64,000 bases of DNA, taken from contig JBAIAA010000871.1 in assembly GCA_037893245.1 (NCBI GenBank), forward strand, positions 248,001 through 312,000. Direction: 5' to 3'. The notes under the pieces were generated by a model that saw only the letters and a list, made by a program, of their open reading frames with translations, had not been told where the DNA came from and did not search any database. Positions 59,395 to 64,000 of the stretch are shown one piece after another (position 1 is the first letter of the stretch; each line of letters opens with the position of its first letter). Position numbers and translations under genes: made by a program. Origin of the DNA: Crossaster papposus (taxonomy: Eukaryota > Echinodermata > Asteroidea > Velatida > Solasteridae).

Positions 59395-59640
59395 AGCGCA
59401 AGGCATGACGGGAAAACATGGCGAGGCAAGATGGTAGCCATGGTAACGAGGCATTACACAATGTGTACGTACGGTATACGGGCGGGGCACGCAGTGCACG
59501 TGTAAAGGGTTGTAGATAGAAATTTTTTAGTGCCGGCTGTTTTCGGGCCGAGAGCTGCACGGTCGTACCAGCTCCAACCTCGTTACCATGGCTACGATCT
59601 TGCTGCGCCATGTTTTCCTACCATGCCTTGCGTGATCTTA
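59395..59640. repeat. palindromic element, about 245 bases
   Basis: GCGCAAGGCATGACGGGAAA mirrors TTTTCCTACCATGCCTTGCG, and GATGGTAGCCATGGTAACGA mirrors TCGTTACCATGGCTACGATC. Its CpG content exceeds the flanks. Confidence 0.75.
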
Positions 59641-60765
59641 ACGCGCACGCGCCCATGGAGTCGAGGCTGTGGGCTGTATCAGGTCATTTAGCTGCAAGAA
59701 CGAGGAGCGCGCGCGCTCGCGGGTCAATGTACATTGTACCGGTACATGTGCATACAGTGTACGTACGTACATCACCGGCTGGCCAGTTGGATGATAGCAC
59801 GCCCTCTATGATTGAATAAAACAAAACGACGTGACGTCGATAGTCTGGTCCCCTGACCTAATCAACCAGAAATTAGTCAGAATATTTTGGTCTGAGAACC
59901 GGAAAACCTGCGAGCGCTCTTGTCTAGTTAAGCATGCGGCAAGTACGCGTATACACATGTACGTGCATCAGCGATTGCGGCATGAAGCATGCAAATGGAC
60001 ACGTACAAAATTGCGATGCGATGCGATGCAGCAAAAAATACAAAATCGCGAGTAATTCGGCAAAATTTGTGCCGGCCGGCAAGCTTCATTTTTATTCCGA
60101 GTGCCGGCCGGTGATGTTGAATGCTGGCTACCGCTGGCCGGCGCCGGCCAGCGTAGCTACAACCCTGCACGTGTATGTATTTTGCGTCAACGTCAACCAA
60201 CAGCCGCTGGCGCGCACTTTTAGATGCGACTCATGTGAGATCAACGTTTGTTTGCCCGTCATGATCCACAGTAGTCCTTTCTCGTCGATAAATCCAATCC
60301 TTTCTTATTACAACCTCAAATAACTTATCGTTTTGGCGTATGTCTACTGGGTGAGTTTGTGTGTATTTCATCATCATCATAAGTAAAAACACACAAACGA
60401 AATCGACCGAGATTTACTCCCAAAACTGGATTTGAGGGTAAGGGGATTGAGGAATATCAATGCATGCTTTAAATCGAAAGATCGGTACTTAACTCAAATA
60501 ATTTGGTAAAACATTTGGGAAATAAATATATTGTGACGTTTTCTAACGCAATGCGTTTTTACTCTACACGTGCAGTATATGGGCCCATACAACAATGTGT
60601 AGGGTATACAATGTGCAAAGCCATAATTTATACACGTACGCGTACCTAATTACAATGCACGCTATAGGCTAGAACTAGACCCAATAATTGGGGCGTTTTC
60701 ACTCCTTTTTTTTAATTTTGGATTTTGTCTGTCGTTCTAACGCCCCAAAGACTTATCGTGGTGTC

Positions 60766-62014
60766 AGGTCAACCCGCCCCCTGACCGACTCGCCCCTTAC
60801 CTACTCGCCCCTTACCTACTCGCCCCTTTCCAACTCGCCCCCTGACCGACTCGCCCCTTACTAACTCTCCCCCTGACCGACTCGCCCCTTACTAACTCGC
60901 CCCCTGACTGACTCGCGCCCTGGCCGACTCGCCTCCTGACCGACTCGCCCCCTGGTTTGATTTACATGTATTTTAAATTCTATAATTTGTATCATTTGCC
61001 CTCGTAGAACTTAACAACTGAAAAGACGATGTGGGTAAACCTTTTCCTTGATTATTCTTTTGCATAGGCCCTAATCTCGATTATTTTTATCTAAGTTTTA
61101 GAAAATACCTTTTGATGTTCGTTTCGGTGGTAGAAATTAAAGACAAAGCAGTAGGCCTAAATCCTCGAAGCCAAAAAAAGTTAAACTCATAACAATTTAT
61201 TTATACATTTATATATTTAAAGAAAATTGGGGGGGGGGGAATAATCATGTTTGTATTTTGTATGTTCAATGGTGTTAAATGTGATTTTCACATTTTATAA
61301 GACGTTAGGTATGTCGTGTTAGACCTGAGAATATTCAGAACATAAAAAGCACGAACTTTTTAAAGACACATCCATAAACCGTTTTTTTTTCATGCTTTAG
61401 GGTGGGTTTTTGCGGGGCACGCGACCGATTTGCGAAGGATGCGAATGCCAAAAAATTGTAAAGTCAACATTCGTATTTTTTAGTTTCCAAAAGTTTGCCA
61501 AACATGCGCGGGGGTTCGGAATCGTCGTCATTTATTGTTCGCGGGAGTCCAGTCCAGTCCATCACATTGTAGATTTCTCCTTAATTATAATACTTGAATA
61601 ATTTCTTTGTACGCCTAATAAATTGTACACAACTTGAGGAAGAATATTAGAAAGTTGTCCGTTTCCATTGATTTCTTGGAAGTCGCATTCTTGCAGCCTA
61701 TTTTTTGCTTCCTCTGATCAGTCCGCAAAATGTCTAAGTTGAGAGTTTGTTTTTATTCCTCAAAATGACGAATTTTATGGTAACGAATATATTTTATAAT
61801 ACATGATGTACATCGATCGTACAAGGTCCATAAATCAAACGAGGGGGCGAGTCGGTCAGGGGGCGAGTCGGTCAGGAGGCGAGTCGGCCAGGGGGCGAGT
61901 CGGCCAGGGGGCGAGTCGGTCAGGGGGCGAGTTAGTAAGGGGCGAGTCGGTCAGGGGGCGAGTTGGTAAGGGGCGAGTAGGTAAGGGGCGAGTCGGTCAG
62001 GGGGCGAGTTGACC
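60766..62014. mobile_element. second foldback element with minisatellite arms
   Basis: Left arm (to about 60955) repeats CCTGACCGACTCGCCC with variants. Right arm (from about 61843) repeats the complement GGGGCGAGTCGGTCAGG. Both ends read AGGTCAAC followed by CCGCCCC or TCGCCCC inward. The core of about 890 bases has no convincing gene. I see no target-site duplication. The plan is the same as the 29.3-35.3 kb element, but the unit is unrelated. Confidence 0.65.
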
Positions 62015-62089
62015 TACAATCAGCCTAGTATTGCCTGTAAAAAGTTAAGTTGTGCTCGCAAAAGTTGCCTAAAACTAGTCCGAGTTAAG

Positions 62090-62913
62090 TCTAGTTATCG
62101 CTTTTTTAACATTTGGACATCATTTGGCGCTACTAGAGTCCGAGGAAGTACAACATGCATCAGGCCAAATCTCCTAAATGTGGTTCCAAATGTCGCCCAA
62201 ATCCACAAAAATATTTAACAAAATACCTCAAAATCCCATAAATCGCCTTCCATATGTGTCCAAGATAAACTTTCTAGGCTTCGGTGATATTCGCGAACAA
62301 TTTCTGACCTGCAAATCCAGGAAATTCGACGACGATATTCAAAGTAGTGTGCACTGTTGGTCGCCATCTTTAAAAGTGACACCAAATGTTTATGGATACG
62401 GTGGTCCGGATGGGACATAATCAGTGGTGATTATTTTTGCAATGTCGTAAATATAATTTTGTGGCATCAGAATTTTTTTACGACTAGTGAATATTTTTGC
62501 CACGTCTTGAACAAATGATGACACAAAAACAATATTTACAACATTCGTGAATAAATTCACAACGTCGCAAAATAAATAATCACCTCCGATTATGTCCCGT
62601 CTGGGCCACCGTATCCGTCAAAATTTAAAGATGGCGAGCCACAGTGCACACTACTTCGAATATCGTGGTCGATTTTCCTGAATTTGCAGGTCAGAAATTG
62701 TTCGCGAATATCACCGAAGCCTAGAAAGTTGATCTTGAACACATTTATGGAAGGCGATTTAGGGGATTTTGAGGTATTTTGTTAAATATTTTTGTGGATT
62801 TGGGCGACATTTGGAACCACATTTAAGAGATTTGGCCTGATGCATGTTGTACTTCCTCGGACTCTAGGAGTAGCGCCAGATGATGTCCAAATGTTAAAAA
62901 AGCGATAACTAGA
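62090..62913. mobile_element. 824-bp foldback element
   Basis: TCTAGTTATCGC at the left mirrors GCGATAACTAGA at the right. Arms of about 340 bases are almost identical (CATTTGGACATCATTTGGCG / CGCCAGATGATGTCCAAATG and so on). The centre of about 140 bases is less symmetrical. No target duplication seen. It ends about 440 bases before the gag frame at 63352. Confidence 0.85.
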
Positions 62914-63351
62914 GTCCAGTATTAGTGCCAGTAACTGGGACTAGCCCAAAACAGGCCAATGATGACAAAATATGTTGGAAAGCGCATACTGGCTTCTATA
63001 CATGTTAAAGAAGAACTGTTAGGGCTTCCATGGTACTCACGATTATTTGGGGTTGAAAATCCGAGCAATTTCGACCAGGTTTTCAAGACACTGTTTTCAA
63101 ATGATTCAGGAAATTTTATCATGTATAATTAACTCTATGGACGTCCAGACGGCACCCGACTCACATAAAGAGCACACTATGCGAAGACGGGGGATGCGAC
63201 AATGGCTTTTCGAGCGACTAACAAACTGCATCTGTAGTCTAGTCAGGGGAAATCTATTGTGCATAAATGCTTTTCTGTCAGCGACCACAAGAGGGCGCTG
63301 ACATCAAGTTGTCTTGTTTGGTGCGTCTCCGTCGACAGATCACTGGCAAAC

Positions 63352-64000
63352 ATGCCGCTCGAATTCGAAGAAAAAATGACCCAAAAACTGGACGATATTG
63401 TAGATAAGTTAGACAGTTTGAGTGTCAATCAGACAAGGATTGTTACACGTGTCTCAGAATTGGAAAAACAGCGTGCTGAAGAACACTAGGAGGTGCAAAA
63501 CTCTGCACAACATTTGATCCACGATGCGATCCAACATGGCGGCGCTCCCGATACATGTGATGCTGATCATGATGTAAAGGCGCCCCTCAGTTCTGGTACC
63601 AGCCAGGCCACTTCTGAGGACATACAAGCAGATTTCCAATCTATCAAGGACTCTCTGCAGAAAGTAAAGTTGCCAGGCGACCTGAAGCTTAATGACTCAA
63701 AGTCTGGCTTCAAACGGCCAGACCAATCTTGGTGCAATTCCATTGTTAAGTCTGCCCGCTATGTGGAGACTACCGTCAAGCTGCTGACACTGACAGTTCT
63801 TTCAAAGGGTAACACTAAACCTACTCAGGAGGATTGGGCCGCACTTTTTGCTGTCCAGTTTGCACACATCAGATTTCTCCAAGAGGATTATCAGACCATC
63901 CTTGTGAAAGGTCAGTTTGATGATAACACTGCAAAGATTTTCCGCACACTGCAGAAAAACACAAGCACCTTCTCCAGTGAAAGCATAAAGACCCTGAAGA
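63352..64000 (+). pseudogene. DIRS-type retrotransposon gag, one in-frame stop, runs off the window
   Basis: The frame starts MPLEFEEKMTQKLDDIVDKL with a coiled coil, reaches a TAG at 63487-63489, then stays open to the window end. Features in order: QSIKDSLQKVKLPGDLKLND, SGFKRPDQSWCNSIVKSARY, AVQFAHIRFLQEDYQTILVK and KIFRTLQKNTSTFSS. The 'RxLQKNTSxFS' segment and the order match gag-like ORF1 proteins of DIRS/YR-type elements known from marine invertebrates. The stop makes this copy probably inactive unless read through. Reverse transcriptase and tyrosine recombinase, if present, lie beyond the window. Confidence 0.75.

Noticed and set aside
61803..62012. Gly/Arg-rich repeat peptide (GRVGQGASRSGG type)
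   Set aside because: It is a by-product of the GGGGCGAGTCGGTCAGG tandem repeat.
60766..62014. CRISPR-like array in the regularly repeated blocks
   Set aside because: The units are contiguous tandem repeats without unique spacers, and the genome is eukaryotic.

Overview
This is a stretch of animal nuclear DNA, not bacterial. The signs are short exons bounded by GT/AG splice sites in matching phase, no long open frames, AT-rich intergenic DNA, and a very high load of transposable elements. The frequent TACATGTA-type words, DIRS-like and non-LTR fragments, foldback elements with minisatellite arms and tRNA-derived SINEs would fit a marine invertebrate, most likely an ambulacrarian such as an echinoderm. 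That placement is inference; no species is claimed. Four spliced gene models can be supported. (1) A plus-strand gene at about 6.2-11.0 kb, whose last three exons join in phase and encode a small tail-anchored membrane protein; a promoter-like CpG-rich stretch and short open frame at 3.2-3.5 kb may be its 5' end. (2) A minus-strand homeobox gene at 28.2-21.6 kb in three coding exons, with a divergent paired-like Q50 homeodomain split by an intron between residues 46 and 47. (3) A small plus-strand gene at 23.86-24.55 kb, nested in an intron of the homeobox gene and facing a minus-strand open frame across a likely bidirectional promoter. (4) A minus-strand gene of at least seven exons at 56.05-48.38 kb, coding for an unrecognised coiled-coil protein. 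A plus-strand terminal exon with a poly(A) signal at 40.7-40.9 kb is weaker. Most of the rest is mobile or palindromic DNA. The outstanding element lies at 29,290-35,322. It is a 6.0-kb foldback transposon flanked by an exact 8-bp duplication (ACATGTAG). Each arm carries two arrays of a 20-bp minisatellite separated by about 1.2 kb, and the arrangement is mirrored in the other arm. Two smaller structures, at 60.77-62.01 kb and 44.29-44.70 kb, share the plan of inverted minisatellite arms around a short core with unrelated repeat units. Other palindromes lie at 12.05-13.11 kb (one element nested in another), 16.59-17.61, 18.16-18.81, 48.14-48.35, 53.16-53.90 and 62.09-62.91 kb. Families with several copies include a 240-bp element always bounded by TTAA (at least eight copies), a GTGACC-ended element with ATTT on both sides (two copies), a 380-bp element (two copies) and a mariner-ended element at 38.89-41.22 kb with TA flanks. 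Coding relics of elements are a degenerate non-LTR reverse transcriptase (49.4-50.45 kb, minus), a DIRS-type gag (from 63.35 kb, plus, one in-frame stop) and a probable Polinton/Maverick structural-gene fragment with a partial duplicate (56.4-57.3 kb, minus). The genes sit between these elements, and the long introns consist mainly of them.
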